Origin: Mesorhizobium comanense
Lineage (GTDB): Bacteria > Pseudomonadota > Alphaproteobacteria > Rhizobiales > Rhizobiaceae
Direction of reading: 5' to 3'
Length of the DNA: 64,000 bases
NCBI RefSeq assembly: GCF_005503535.1
Contig: NZ_SCNN01000022.1
Span: 33,904 to 97,903 of the forward strand
The notes beneath the pieces were generated by a model, which was not told where the DNA came from, searched no databases, and was given only the letters and a program-made list of their open reading frames with translations. Positions 1-7,797 of this stretch are shown here, one piece after another; the first letter of the stretch is position 1, and every line of letters begins with the position of its first letter. Position numbers and translations under genes: made by a program.

Positions 1-109
1 CAGTGCAACAACGGCAGGGATGCCTGAGACTCGTCGTTGGATGTCGTCAATACGCCTGTTGTATCGTATCGCGAGATATAGCGTCATCGAACACGTGACG
101 AGGTGCATC

Positions 110-763
110 ATGGCTGACGAGGATGACAATCAGGGTCCGGCACAATATGCCTCGCCTCCCTGTTTCATGCATGAACTCGCCCCCGCGTTCCAAGCCCCGT
201 TGGCCGACTGGGCCGATGTCCGGCGCTGGCGCAAGGCCGAGCGCGAACGCCTGATCGCGGCGCGGCTTGCGGTTTCCGCCGATGCGCGAACAGTGATGTC
301 GCAGCGCATCGCCGGAGGACTTGACGCGATCATCGGCGACATCGCCGGCCGCATGGTCAGCCTCTACTGGCCGTTCCGCGGCGAGCCGGACCTGCGGCCG
401 TGGATGATCTCGATCAACGAACGGGGCGGCCGCACTGCCCTGCCCATCGTGATCGAGAAGGGGCAGCCGCTGATCTTCCGTGCCTACAGGCCGGGCGACC
501 GCCTGGAAAAGGGCGTCTGGAACATCCCGATCCCGGCCGAGGGCGATCCGGTGCTGCCAGACATCGTCATCTCGCCGATCGTCGGCATCGACCCGGCCAA
601 CTATCGCCTGGGCTATGGCGGCGGCTTCTTCGACCGCACGCTGGCCGCGATGCCGTTCAAGCCGCTGGTGATCGGCGTCGGCTACGAACTGCAGCGCATC
701 GCCACCATCTATCCGCAGCTGCATGACATCCCGATGGATCGGATCGTCACCGAAGCCGCCTAG
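110..763 (+). CDS. 5-formyltetrahydrofolate cyclo-ligase family protein
   Basis: This family converts 5-formyl-THF to 5,10-methenyl-THF with ATP in the cytoplasm, recycling a folate that inhibits one-carbon enzymes. The C-terminal half carries the family signature GYGGGFFDR, preceded by DIVISPIVGID, and the N-terminal part has the basic stretch RRWRKAERERL. The predicted protein is 217 aa, a normal length for the family. I chose the ATG at 110 because the in-frame codons upstream encode an Arg-rich leader with no family resemblance. The gene lies alone on the plus strand and converges with the AsnC regulator, whose stop is only 16 bp away. Confidence 0.85.
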   Translation: MADEDDNQGPAQYASPPCFMHELAPAFQAPLADWADVRRWRKAERERLIAARLAVSADARTVMSQRIAGGLDAIIGDIAGRMVSLYWPFRGEPDLRPWMISINERGGRTALPIVIEKGQPLIFRAYRPGDRLEKGVWNIPIPAEGDPVLPDIVISPIVGIDPANYRLGYGGGFFDRTLAAMPFKPLVIGVGYELQRIATIYPQLHDIPMDRIVTEAA

Positions 764-779
764 ACGCCCCGGAATCGCA

Positions 780-1253
780 TCAGGCCATTTCCGGCTTCAT
801 GCCCATTGCCGTGCGATCGACGATCTCGCGCAAGGCAAAGGAGGAGTTGATCTTGGTCACATGGGGCATGGCCGACAGCCATTCCTTGTGGATGCGTTCA
901 TAATCGACGAGGTCCTTCGCCGCGATGCGCAGGATGTAGTCGTATTCCCCCGACATCAGGTGGCAGGACAGTACATTGGGACAGCGTTTGATCGCTGCCT
1001 CGAAATCCGAGAGCGTCTTCTCGAACTGGCCCGACAGCGATATATGCACGATCGCAGTCATCTGATGACCGAGCGCCGCGTTGGAGAGCCGGGCGTGATA
1101 GCCGCGAATGGTTCCGGACTTCTCCAGATTGTCGAGCCGGCGCGAGCAGGCCGACTGGGACAGGCCGACCTTCTCGGCAAGGGCGGCGTTGGGGATCCGG
1201 CCATCCTTCTGCAAAGCCTCGAGAATGGCGATATCGATCCTGTCGAGCGGCAT
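780..1253 (-). CDS. Lrp/AsnC family transcriptional regulator, probable regulator of ald
   Basis: The 157-aa protein has the AsnC/Lrp layout. An N-terminal winged helix-turn-helix comes first (DRIDIAILEALQKDGR, then LAEKVGLSQSACSRRL), followed by a RAM ligand-binding/oligomerization domain with the conserved LMSGEYDYILRI stretch. These proteins usually bind an amino acid and act as multimers. It is transcribed divergently from alanine dehydrogenase with a 157-bp shared upstream region, the classic arrangement for an AldR-type activator, so control of ald by alanine is a reasonable inference. The start at MPLDRIDIAIL was preferred over an upstream ATG because it fits the family N-terminus. Confidence 0.88.
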   Translation of the reverse strand: MPLDRIDIAILEALQKDGRIPNAALAEKVGLSQSACSRRLDNLEKSGTIRGYHARLSNAALGHQMTAIVHISLSGQFEKTLSDFEAAIKRCPNVLSCHLMSGEYDYILRIAAKDLVDYERIHKEWLSAMPHVTKINSSFALREIVDRTAMGMKPEMA

Positions 1254-1353
1254 TTTTCGTGAATCCTGCGAATATCCGGCTATTTCACGCAACGATTAGC
1301 GAAAGCTGCCTTCTCAAGCAAGCGCATTCGCAAACACCTTCGCGCCGATTCAT

Positions 1354-1383
1354 GGTTCACTCCGAAAATACAGGGAGTGAGCC
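1354..1383. promoter_or_regulatory. Inverted repeat in the ald leader
   Basis: Arms GGTTCACTCC and GGAGTGAGCC are complementary at 9 of 10 positions around a 10-nt centre, and end 27 bp before the ald start codon. It could be a regulator site or an RNA hairpin in the ald leader. There is no T-run, so it is not a terminator. The function is inferred from position only. Confidence 0.4.
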
Positions 1384-1410
1384 CAAAAGGGCCCGGATCA
1401 GGAGAAGAAG

Positions 1411-2526
1411 ATGCGCGTCGGTTGCCCCAAGGAAATCAAGAATCACGAATATCGCGTCGGCCTTACGCCCGGCTCGGTCCGCGAATATGTCGCTCATGGC
1501 CATGAAGTGCTGGTCGAGGCCGGCGCGGGCGCAGGCATCGGCGCCGACGACAACGCCTACCGCGCGGCCGGCGCCACCATCGCCAAGACCGCCGCCGACG
1601 TGTTCGCCAAGTCGGACATGATCGTCAAGGTCAAGGAGCCGCAGCCCAATGAGTGGGCCCAGCTGCGTGACGGCCAGATCCTCTACACCTATCTCCACCT
1701 GGCTCCGGATCCGGAACAGACCAAGGGGCTGCTCGCCTCGGGCGTGACCGCGATCGCCTATGAAACCGTCACCGACGACCGTGGCGGGCTGCCGCTCTTG
1801 GCGCCGATGTCGGAAGTTGCCGGACGGCTGTCGATCCAGGCCGGCGCGACGGCGCTCCAGAAGGCCAATGGCGGCCGTGGCGTGCTGCTCGGTGGCGTGC
1901 CCGGCGTGCTGCCCGGCAAGGTCACCGTGCTGGGCGGCGGCGTCGTCGGTCTCCACGCGGCCCGCATGGCCGCCGGCCTTGGCGCCGATGTCACCATCAT
2001 CGACCGCTCGATCCCGCGCCTTCGCCAGCTCGACGACCTCTTCGCCGGCCGTGTCCACACCCGCTACTCGACCGTCGAGGCGCTTGAGGAAGAATGCTTT
2101 TCGGCCGATATCGTCGTTGGCGCCGTGCTGATCCCGGGCGCCGCCGCGCCGAAGCTGGTGACCCGCGAAATGCTGTCCGGCATGAAGAAGGGCTCGGTGC
2201 TGGTCGACGTTGCCATCGACCAGGGCGGCTGCTTCGAGACTTCGCATGCCACGACACATGCCGACCCGACCTACGAAGTTGATGGCGTCATCCATTATTG
2301 CGTCGCCAACATGCCGGGCGCCGTGCCGGTCACGTCGGCTCACGCGCTCAACAACGCCACGCTCCATTACGGCCTGCAACTGGCCGACAAGGGCCTGAAG
2401 GCGCTCGTCGACGACCACCATCTGCGCAACGGCCTCAACGTCCACAAGGGCAAGATCACCAATCGCGCGGTCGCCGAGGCGCTCGGATACGAACTGGTCG
2501 AGCCGAAGGCAGTGCTCGCCGCCTGA
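1411..2526 (+). CDS. ald: Alanine dehydrogenase
   Basis: Catalyses NAD-dependent oxidative deamination of L-alanine to pyruvate and ammonia, or the reverse. The 371-aa length is standard. Visible family residues are R15 and K75 (pyruvate/alanine binding, KVKEPQ), H96 in TYLHLAPD (catalytic), and the Rossmann motif LGGGVVG at about 174-180. A strong ribosome binding site (AGGAGAAGAAG) precedes the ATG. In rhizobia alanine made in bacteroids is a nitrogen-export product, which fits the nitrogen genes nearby, but that role here is inference. Likely controlled by the divergent AsnC-type regulator. A strong intrinsic terminator follows. Confidence 0.96.
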   Translation: MRVGCPKEIKNHEYRVGLTPGSVREYVAHGHEVLVEAGAGAGIGADDNAYRAAGATIAKTAADVFAKSDMIVKVKEPQPNEWAQLRDGQILYTYLHLAPDPEQTKGLLASGVTAIAYETVTDDRGGLPLLAPMSEVAGRLSIQAGATALQKANGGRGVLLGGVPGVLPGKVTVLGGGVVGLHAARMAAGLGADVTIIDRSIPRLRQLDDLFAGRVHTRYSTVEALEEECFSADIVVGAVLIPGAAAPKLVTREMLSGMKKGSVLVDVAIDQGGCFETSHATTHADPTYEVDGVIHYCVANMPGAVPVTSAHALNNATLHYGLQLADKGLKALVDDHHLRNGLNVHKGKITNRAVAEALGYELVEPKAVLAA

Positions 2527-2552
2527 TTCCCTGACGAAGACTTCCTCCTGTC

Positions 2553-2584
2553 AAACCCGCCGGTTAACGCTGGCGGGTTTTTTC
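2553..2584 (+). terminator. Intrinsic terminator of ald
   Basis: AACCCGCC and GGCGGGTT form a perfect 8-bp stem, followed by a run of T residues. It lies 27 bp after the ald stop codon. Confidence 0.85.
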
Positions 2585-2744
2585 TGATCCGATCGGCGGC
2601 CGCGAGCCCATTTTTCCGCCAGAGTTAGCCGCCGAACATGTGCCGCAATGGCACTTTGCCCATCATTGTTGCATTTTTATCATTCCTAAATTAGCTGCCC
2701 TCCTGCTAGAACGATCCCGGGCTTATTGATTAGGGGTACGGGCT

Positions 2745-4019
2745 ATGTTTGTTCGCGTTTCCGCGAAATCCTTTCTTCTTGGTGCAGTTTCGGCCGTGGC
2801 TTTGATGTCGGCGGCGCATGCCGCTGACATGGTTCAGCCGGTCGCAGCGAGTGGTTTCAACTGGAGTGGTGCCTATATCGGCATCGGTGGCGGCTTCGGC
2901 GCGACGGTGCACAAGGTCAGCGTGGCTCCGTTTGTCGATTTCAACGGCATCGGCGGCAACGGGGTGTTCGGTGAACTGACAGCCGGCTACGACTACATGG
3001 TCAACGAGCGCTTCCTGCTTGGTGGTTTCATCGACGCCAATTACGGCAATATCGGCCCGTCGTTGAGCGCGTTTGGCTTGGACGCCAATCTGCAGAACGT
3101 CTATGGCTTCGACGTTGGAGTACGGGCCGGATACTTGCTCAACCCGAATACTCTCGGCTACGTGCTGGGCGGTTACAGCTGGCAACACTTCAAACTCGAT
3201 GCGTCTTCCATCGGCTTCGACTACACCGAAAACCGTGGCGGCTATGTGCTCGGTGTCGGCATGGAAACCGTGCTGCGCGGCAACTGGACGCTGAAGACCG
3301 AATACCGCTACGCGGACTATGGCGACAAATCGGTGCTCGACTTTGGCGGCGGCTCACTGAATGTTGAACCGTCGACGCACACCTTCCACATCGCCGCCAA
3401 CTATCGTTTCGGCGCACAGAATGGCGGCGGCGCCGCTCTCGAAGCTCCGGTCTACAACTGGACTGGCTTCTATGCCGGTGGCGCGCTCGGCGCTGGCACC
3501 ATGGTGCATGATCTTTCCGTTGCCGGTGGCTTCATCGATCTGAACGGCATTGGCGGCGAAGGCGTGTTCGGCGAAGCAAGTGTCGGCTACGACCATGATT
3601 TCGGCAACTGGGTGGCCGGCGTCCAGCTTGACGCTCGCTACTCTGGTATCCAATCGAAACTCGATATCTTCGGGGGAACGATCAAGGGCGACGCCGATTA
3701 TGGCTTTGACGCGCTGGCCCGTGTTGGCGCCAAGGTCAACGACTCGACGCTTGCCTATGTTATCGGCGGCTATAGCTGGCAGCACTTCAATCTGCATGCT
3801 TCGCCGCCCAGCGGCCCGAGCACCGACATCTATGACTGGGGCTCCAGCGGCTTCTCGGTCGGTGGCGGCCTTGAAACGGCAGTTTCGAGCAACGTGACGG
3901 TCGGTCTCGAATATCGCTATTCGCAGTACCAGAAGCAAGACTTCGGCTCGGGCGGCTTCCTTGAGGACACCCCGTCCTTCCAGACCGTTCGCGTCGGCGC
4001 CAAATACAAGTTCAACTAA
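2745..4019 (+). CDS. Outer-membrane beta-barrel protein with two tandem Omp25/31-like halves
   Basis: The 424-aa protein has a signal peptide (MFVRVSAKSFLLGAVSAVAL..AHA, cleavage near residue 26) followed by two homologous halves, about residues 35-213 and 235-424. Each half starts with NWSGAYIG or NWTGFYAG, contains the paired landmarks DFNGIGGNGVFGE and DLNGIGGEGVFGE then GGYSWQHF, and ends in an EYRYADY/EYRYSQY strand and a barrel closing strand (NYRFG; KYKFN). Terminal Phe/Asn-type strands fit BAM-dependent insertion. A single Omp25/31 porin-like barrel is usually about half this length, so this looks like an internal gene duplication. The ATG follows AGGGGTACGGGCT. A terminator follows. 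Confidence 0.85.
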   Translation: MFVRVSAKSFLLGAVSAVALMSAAHAADMVQPVAASGFNWSGAYIGIGGGFGATVHKVSVAPFVDFNGIGGNGVFGELTAGYDYMVNERFLLGGFIDANYGNIGPSLSAFGLDANLQNVYGFDVGVRAGYLLNPNTLGYVLGGYSWQHFKLDASSIGFDYTENRGGYVLGVGMETVLRGNWTLKTEYRYADYGDKSVLDFGGGSLNVEPSTHTFHIAANYRFGAQNGGGAALEAPVYNWTGFYAGGALGAGTMVHDLSVAGGFIDLNGIGGEGVFGEASVGYDHDFGNWVAGVQLDARYSGIQSKLDIFGGTIKGDADYGFDALARVGAKVNDSTLAYVIGGYSWQHFNLHASPPSGPSTDIYDWGSSGFSVGGGLETAVSSNVTVGLEYRYSQYQKQDFGSGGFLEDTPSFQTVRVGAKYKFN

Positions 4020-4041
4020 GCCCCTCCAGGCAAACAGTCGA

Positions 4042-4073
4042 AGCCCGTCGGCCTTGCCGGCGGGCTTTCTCTT
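4042..4073 (+). terminator. Intrinsic terminator of the outer-membrane protein gene
   Basis: AGCCCGTCGGC pairs with CCGGCGGGCT (one wobble) through a short loop and is followed by TTTCTCTTT, 22 bp past the stop. Confidence 0.8.
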
Positions 4074-4102
4074 TGGGCTGGGTCTCTGCGCCGGGATCAG
4101 GC

Positions 4103-4131
4103 AACAAAAAAGCGGAGCCAAAGCCCCGCTT
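4103..4131 (-). terminator. Candidate intrinsic terminator for the DUF1203 gene
   Basis: Read on the minus strand, AAGCGGGG and CTCCGCTT form a stem followed by TTTTTTGTT. It lies about 125 bp downstream of the DUF1203 stop, which is rather far, so the assignment is tentative. Confidence 0.55.
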
Positions 4132-4254
4132 CCTCGATGTCGAGATGTGTCGCCGGTTCATCCGCGGTCGACAAATCAATCGACAGTCACGTTCTAGCGC
4201 ATCCATGCGACGGGAATACGACAGCGTTTTCGTGAGCCGGCAAGGTTTGACCGG

Positions 4255-4722
4255 TCAGGCCCGCTCGATTCTGCATTGATAGCAATTATTTCGTGCCGAG
4301 CGCACATGGACGTAAGCGATGTCGTCGCGTTCGAACAGCGTCGCGGCCCGCGCGGCGATCGTCCCGGTCGCGATCACGCCACCAGTGCCATACACGATGC
4401 GGTTGTCAGGGCCATAGCCGCGCACGATGTAATCGGCGCTTTCGAGAATCTCGGGAAGCTCCTCCGTCTCAAGTGCACGCTCGCATTCCTGCGCATGGAG
4501 GAAAATCGGGCCGGTCTCGGCATAGGGTTGAAGCTCAGGGAATGGCCGGTAGGCCAGAACCAGATAGGGCTCGCCGGCTCCAATGTTCCTCAGGCAGTGC
4601 CGGCACGGCATACCGTCACCGTCGGAAATCCTGTGCTCGGGCGCATTTCCGTATGCATCCCGCCCGCCGGACTGCAGCGGCCGCACATCTTGGGTTGGAA
4701 GCGCCTTGAACTGGATGGTCAT
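4255..4722 (-). CDS. DUF1203 domain-containing protein
   Basis: A 155-aa soluble protein matching DUF1203, a family common in alphaproteobacteria with no known function. Visible features are a CRHC pair (MPCRHCLRNIGAGEPYLVLA), the PFPELQPYAETGPIFLHA segment with a conserved His, and a C-terminal NCYQCRIERA with two more cysteines. The spaced Cys and His residues would allow metal binding, but that is inference. There is no signal peptide or membrane segment. It stands alone, with no operon partner. Confidence 0.85.
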   Translation of the reverse strand: MTIQFKALPTQDVRPLQSGGRDAYGNAPEHRISDGDGMPCRHCLRNIGAGEPYLVLAYRPFPELQPYAETGPIFLHAQECERALETEELPEILESADYIVRGYGPDNRIVYGTGGVIATGTIAARAATLFERDDIAYVHVRSARNNCYQCRIERA

Positions 4723-4889
4723 GGTGAAATCTCCGGTTTCGTCGACCGGAAATTACGCGCTCGCTCCCAAGGCTCCCACCCGATTCCCGCCAAGTGCCGC
4801 AGGACCGATCCGCCTATGCGAATCGGTCCCGAACAAGCTTACCGACAGCAATCGAGTCGATTAATAAGCCGGCTAATCAGCTTGAGGAA

Positions 4890-5447
4890 TCAGCGAATGA
4901 AATCGTCGAACCGGCGAAGCGTCACCCGTCGATTCTGCCAGTTTTCGTTCTGCGTCGGCACGAGCAGAAACTCCTCGCCGTACCCCACGGTCTCCAATGC
5001 ATAGCCGGGAACGCCGAATTCCCGCACCAGGGTGCGCTTCAGCGAAGCCGCCCTCTGCTCGGACAGGACCTGATTCGACTGGAACGAGCCGACGGCGTCG
5101 GTATGCCCCTCTATCAGGACCCGTGCGCCGCGATCACGGCGCAGGATGCGGTGAAGCGCATCGGCAATGTTTTCGATCTTGTCGTATTGCGAACTGGAAA
5201 TGGCGGCCGAACCGAAGGCGAAGTTGATCGACTGGATATCGATCGACCGGGCCATGCGGCGCAAATCCGGGCGGCGCTTGAATTCGCGGATCGTGACACG
5301 CTCGTTTGGCCGCAACTTCACTTGAGGCGCGGCCTCGAGCTTGCGCTCGATGGTCGCGGCCGAAGGCGTCGTGGCCTGGGCAGCGGCGAGACTTGGCAAG
5401 GCAATGGCTGCGATCAGCGCGGCGGCGAGTGTACGTCGGGTCAGCAT
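4890..5447 (-). CDS. OmpA family protein
   Basis: A 185-aa exported protein. The signal peptide is MLTRRTLAAALIAAIALPSL followed by AAAQA. After about 60 residues of linker comes an OmpA_C peptidoglycan-binding domain with NFAFGSAAI, VLIEGHTDAVGS, SEQRAASL and a final NENWQNRRVTL, the usual NRRV end. No lipobox Cys or beta barrel is present, so it is probably periplasmic and bound to the wall. I chose the start at MLTRR because GAAGGAGAAAGAC lies just upstream; 17 upstream in-frame codons would place Arg-rich residues before the signal peptide. Confidence 0.88.
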   Translation of the reverse strand: MLTRRTLAAALIAAIALPSLAAAQATTPSAATIERKLEAAPQVKLRPNERVTIREFKRRPDLRRMARSIDIQSINFAFGSAAISSSQYDKIENIADALHRILRRDRGARVLIEGHTDAVGSFQSNQVLSEQRAASLKRTLVREFGVPGYALETVGYGEEFLLVPTQNENWQNRRVTLRRFDDFIR

Positions 5448-5546
5448 GTCTTTCTCCTTCGGCCTGCGCCGCATTGGTAATGCGGGGCACCATGCCAAAG
5501 GCAGGCTGAAGCGCGGATGAACGGCCGGTTCAGGTTCCGGCCGGTG

Positions 5547-6119
5547 TCATGGCCGCATGACGCTGGCCGAGCGCTCGGCGAAGGGCAGCGGGTGGACAAC
5601 TTCCTTTTTCTGCGCGACGGGCCTGAAGCCGAGTTTCTGGTAGAGCGGCAGCGCCGCCGGATGGTCGAGCGTGCAGGTCTGCACCGTGACCCTTTTCGGC
5701 CCGTGCGACCATGCCGCGGCGATGGCCGAGCCCAGGAACCAGCGACCGATGCCTTGTCCGGTGGCATGCTCCATCATGCCGAAATAGGCCAGTTCAACTT
5801 CCTCAGGCAGATGCGGCTTGAGATCGAAGAAGCCTGCCGGTGAGCCATCGAGGTAAAGCACCCGGATGTCGCGATCCTCGCGGTGGATGCCAGCCGAGAG
5901 TTCGTCATCATTCAGCCGCAGAACGTTCACCCAGTGCCATTTGCGCCCTACCCGGTCCATCAGGTAGCGGTAGAAATGCAGCGGGATATCCCTGGTCTTC
6001 AGCAGCGCGACCTGACGGTTGTAGGGCACGGGCGGTGAGACGGCCGGCGGGGCATGCATCTCCAGAAAAGTCACAGTGACTTCGATGTCTTGCAGCGCGC
6101 CGTTTTCCATCGCGTTCAT
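5547..6119 (-). CDS. GNAT family N-acetyltransferase
   Basis: A 190-aa protein whose C-terminal half shows the acetyl-CoA binding motif ATGQGIGRWFLGSAI (Q/RxxGxG/A) and the later LDHPAALPLYQKLGF segment typical of GNAT enzymes. The acceptor is unknown. Its start codon overlaps the sseA stop codon (ATGA), so translation is probably coupled to the upstream gene. It is the last gene of the cysK-alaX-sseA-GNAT operon. A second ATG three codons later is an alternative start. Confidence 0.85.
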   Translation of the reverse strand: MNAMENGALQDIEVTVTFLEMHAPPAVSPPVPYNRQVALLKTRDIPLHFYRYLMDRVGRKWHWVNVLRLNDDELSAGIHREDRDIRVLYLDGSPAGFFDLKPHLPEEVELAYFGMMEHATGQGIGRWFLGSAIAAAWSHGPKRVTVQTCTLDHPAALPLYQKLGFRPVAQKKEVVHPLPFAERSASVMRP

Positions 6120-7012
6120 TCCTTGCCGATCTTCGCGGGGCCGGTCTTTGCGGGGCCGGGCGTCGCTGGGCCGGTCACGACAGGCGTATCGGAAAGACCG
6201 CCCCACTCGGTCCATGAGCCGTCATAAAGCCGGTTGTCGGTGTGGCCAAGCGTCTCAAGCGCCAGCGTGATCACCGCGGCGGTGACACCCGACCCGCAGG
6301 ATGTGACGATCGGCTTCGACAGGTCAATGCCAGCCTCCTCGATCACCTTGCGCAAGCGGTCCTTCGGCAGCAGCTTGCCGTTCTCCGACAATGCGGAGTA
6401 CGGCACATTGCGGGCGCCGGGCATGTGTCCGGAGCGGATGCCTGCGCGAGGCTCGGGCTCTCCACCTGTGAAGCGGCCCGGTCCCCGGGCATCGGCGATC
6501 TGGCTGGCCTTGCTTTCAACGATCTCGCGCATGTCGGCAAGGCTGGCCACGCGACTGGCGTCGAAATCCGCATGGAAAACGCCCGGCGCGATCTTTGTCG
6601 GTTCCGCGGTCACAGGCCGTCCGGCAGCCTTCCAGCCGTCGAAGCCGCCATCCAGAATATAGGTCTGGAAAACGCCCATGATGCGAAACATCCACCATGC
6701 CCTGGGTGCGGAGAAGAAGCCCGGGCCGTCATAGACGACGATCGTGTCATCGGCCGAGACACCCATGGCGCCGACATATTGAGCAAAATGCCGTGGCGAA
6801 GCCAGCGTATGCGGCAAGGCGGCATCAGGATCGGAAACCGCGTCCTGGTCCAGGAATCGGGCTCCAGGAATGTGCGCCGCATCATATTCGGCGCGCGCCT
6901 GACGCTTTTGCGCCGGCAGGTACCAGGACGCGTCCACGATCGTCAGGCCTGGCTGTCCCAGGCGCTCCTGCAGCCAGTCCGCATCGACGGTGAAAGGACT
7001 GTCTTCGGCCAT
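6116..7012 (-). CDS. sseA: 3-mercaptopyruvate sulfurtransferase (tandem rhodanese)
   Basis: Transfers sulfur from 3-mercaptopyruvate to thiol acceptors or cyanide. The 298-aa protein has two rhodanese domains (about 8-135 and 160-280). The active-site loop of the second is CGSGVTAA with catalytic C239; CGSGV is typical of mercaptopyruvate rather than thiosulfate enzymes. The C-terminus ends in an unusual Pro/Gly/Ala tail with repeated GPA units. The start was set by AGGAAGAACCACC upstream. The linkage to cysteine synthase points to sulfur handling around cysteine. Confidence 0.92.
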   Translation of the reverse strand: MAEDSPFTVDADWLQERLGQPGLTIVDASWYLPAQKRQARAEYDAAHIPGARFLDQDAVSDPDAALPHTLASPRHFAQYVGAMGVSADDTIVVYDGPGFFSAPRAWWMFRIMGVFQTYILDGGFDGWKAAGRPVTAEPTKIAPGVFHADFDASRVASLADMREIVESKASQIADARGPGRFTGGEPEPRAGIRSGHMPGARNVPYSALSENGKLLPKDRLRKVIEEAGIDLSKPIVTSCGSGVTAAVITLALETLGHTDNRLYDGSWTEWGGLSDTPVVTGPATPGPAKTGPAKIGKE

Positions 7013-7053
7013 GGTGGTTCTTCCTGTTCTGGACAAAAGATGGGCGTCTTGGG

Positions 7054-7797
7054 TCAGGCTGCGGGCATCGGGCCGAAGCGGATGCGGAAGCGCCTGTTCT
7101 CGCGGCCCTTCTTTTCGATCTTGCCGATGTGGATTTCACCGATTTCGCCTGTGCTTTTCACATGCGTGCCGCCGCAGGGCTGGCTGTCAACCGCGCCATT
7201 GTCGCCGATGCAGACCAGACGGATCTTGCCGGTGCCGACCGGTGGCCGGACGTTCTTGGACTTCACAAGGCCCGGATTTGCGGCAAGGTCCTCGTCGCTG
7301 ATCAACCTGGTGAAGATTACATGATCGGCCCGGACGAGTTCCATCAAGCGTGCGGTGACTTCCTCCTTGGTGAAACCGGCATCCGGAATGTCGAAATCGA
7401 CGCGGCTGTCGTCAACCGAAACCGCGGCGCCCGTGATCGGGAACGGACAAACGACGGTGAGCAGGTGGCAAGCCGCATGCATGCGCATCAACAGGTGCCG
7501 ACGGTCCCAGTCGATCGCCAGGGTCACGCGTTCACCGACCTGCGGCACAGCCTGTTCCGGCGCCGGCACATGGATGACCTCGTCCTTGGTCTCGCCCGTA
7601 ATGGTGGCCGCGATGGCGATGCGGCTGCCGTCCATCCGTTCGAGATGACCGATGTCGCCTGGCTGGCCGCCCGAGGTGGCGTAGAAGATCGTCCGGTCAA
7701 GAATGATGCCGCCACGATCATTGATGGCGACCACCGTCGCATCGGCCGTGCGCAGATAGGCATCGTCGCGAAACAACGCTTCCGTCTTGTGCGCCAT
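7054..7797 (-). CDS. AlaX-type alanyl-tRNA trans-editing protein
   Basis: A freestanding homologue of the AlaRS editing domain that hydrolyses mischarged tRNA(Ala), usually Ser- or Gly-tRNA(Ala). The 247-aa protein carries both zinc-binding/editing motifs: H107-AAC-H111 (HxxxH) and C208-GGT-H212 (CxxxH). It also has the family YATSGGQPGD stretch near residue 39. The start codon shares a base with the cysK stop (TGATG), so the two are translationally coupled. The pairing with cysteine biosynthesis is unusual for an editing factor. Confidence 0.9.
   Translation of the reverse strand: MAHKTEALFRDDAYLRTADATVVAINDRGGIILDRTIFYATSGGQPGDIGHLERMDGSRIAIAATITGETKDEVIHVPAPEQAVPQVGERVTLAIDWDRRHLLMRMHAACHLLTVVCPFPITGAAVSVDDSRVDFDIPDAGFTKEEVTARLMELVRADHVIFTRLISDEDLAANPGLVKSKNVRPPVGTGKIRLVCIGDNGAVDSQPCGGTHVKSTGEIGEIHIGKIEKKGRENRRFRIRFGPMPAA

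Noticed and set aside
1..109. 3' end of a 6S RNA gene before the 5-formyl-THF cyclo-ligase
   Set aside because: 6S RNA often lies upstream of this gene, but too little sequence is inside the window and I see no matching closing stem, so I cannot support it.
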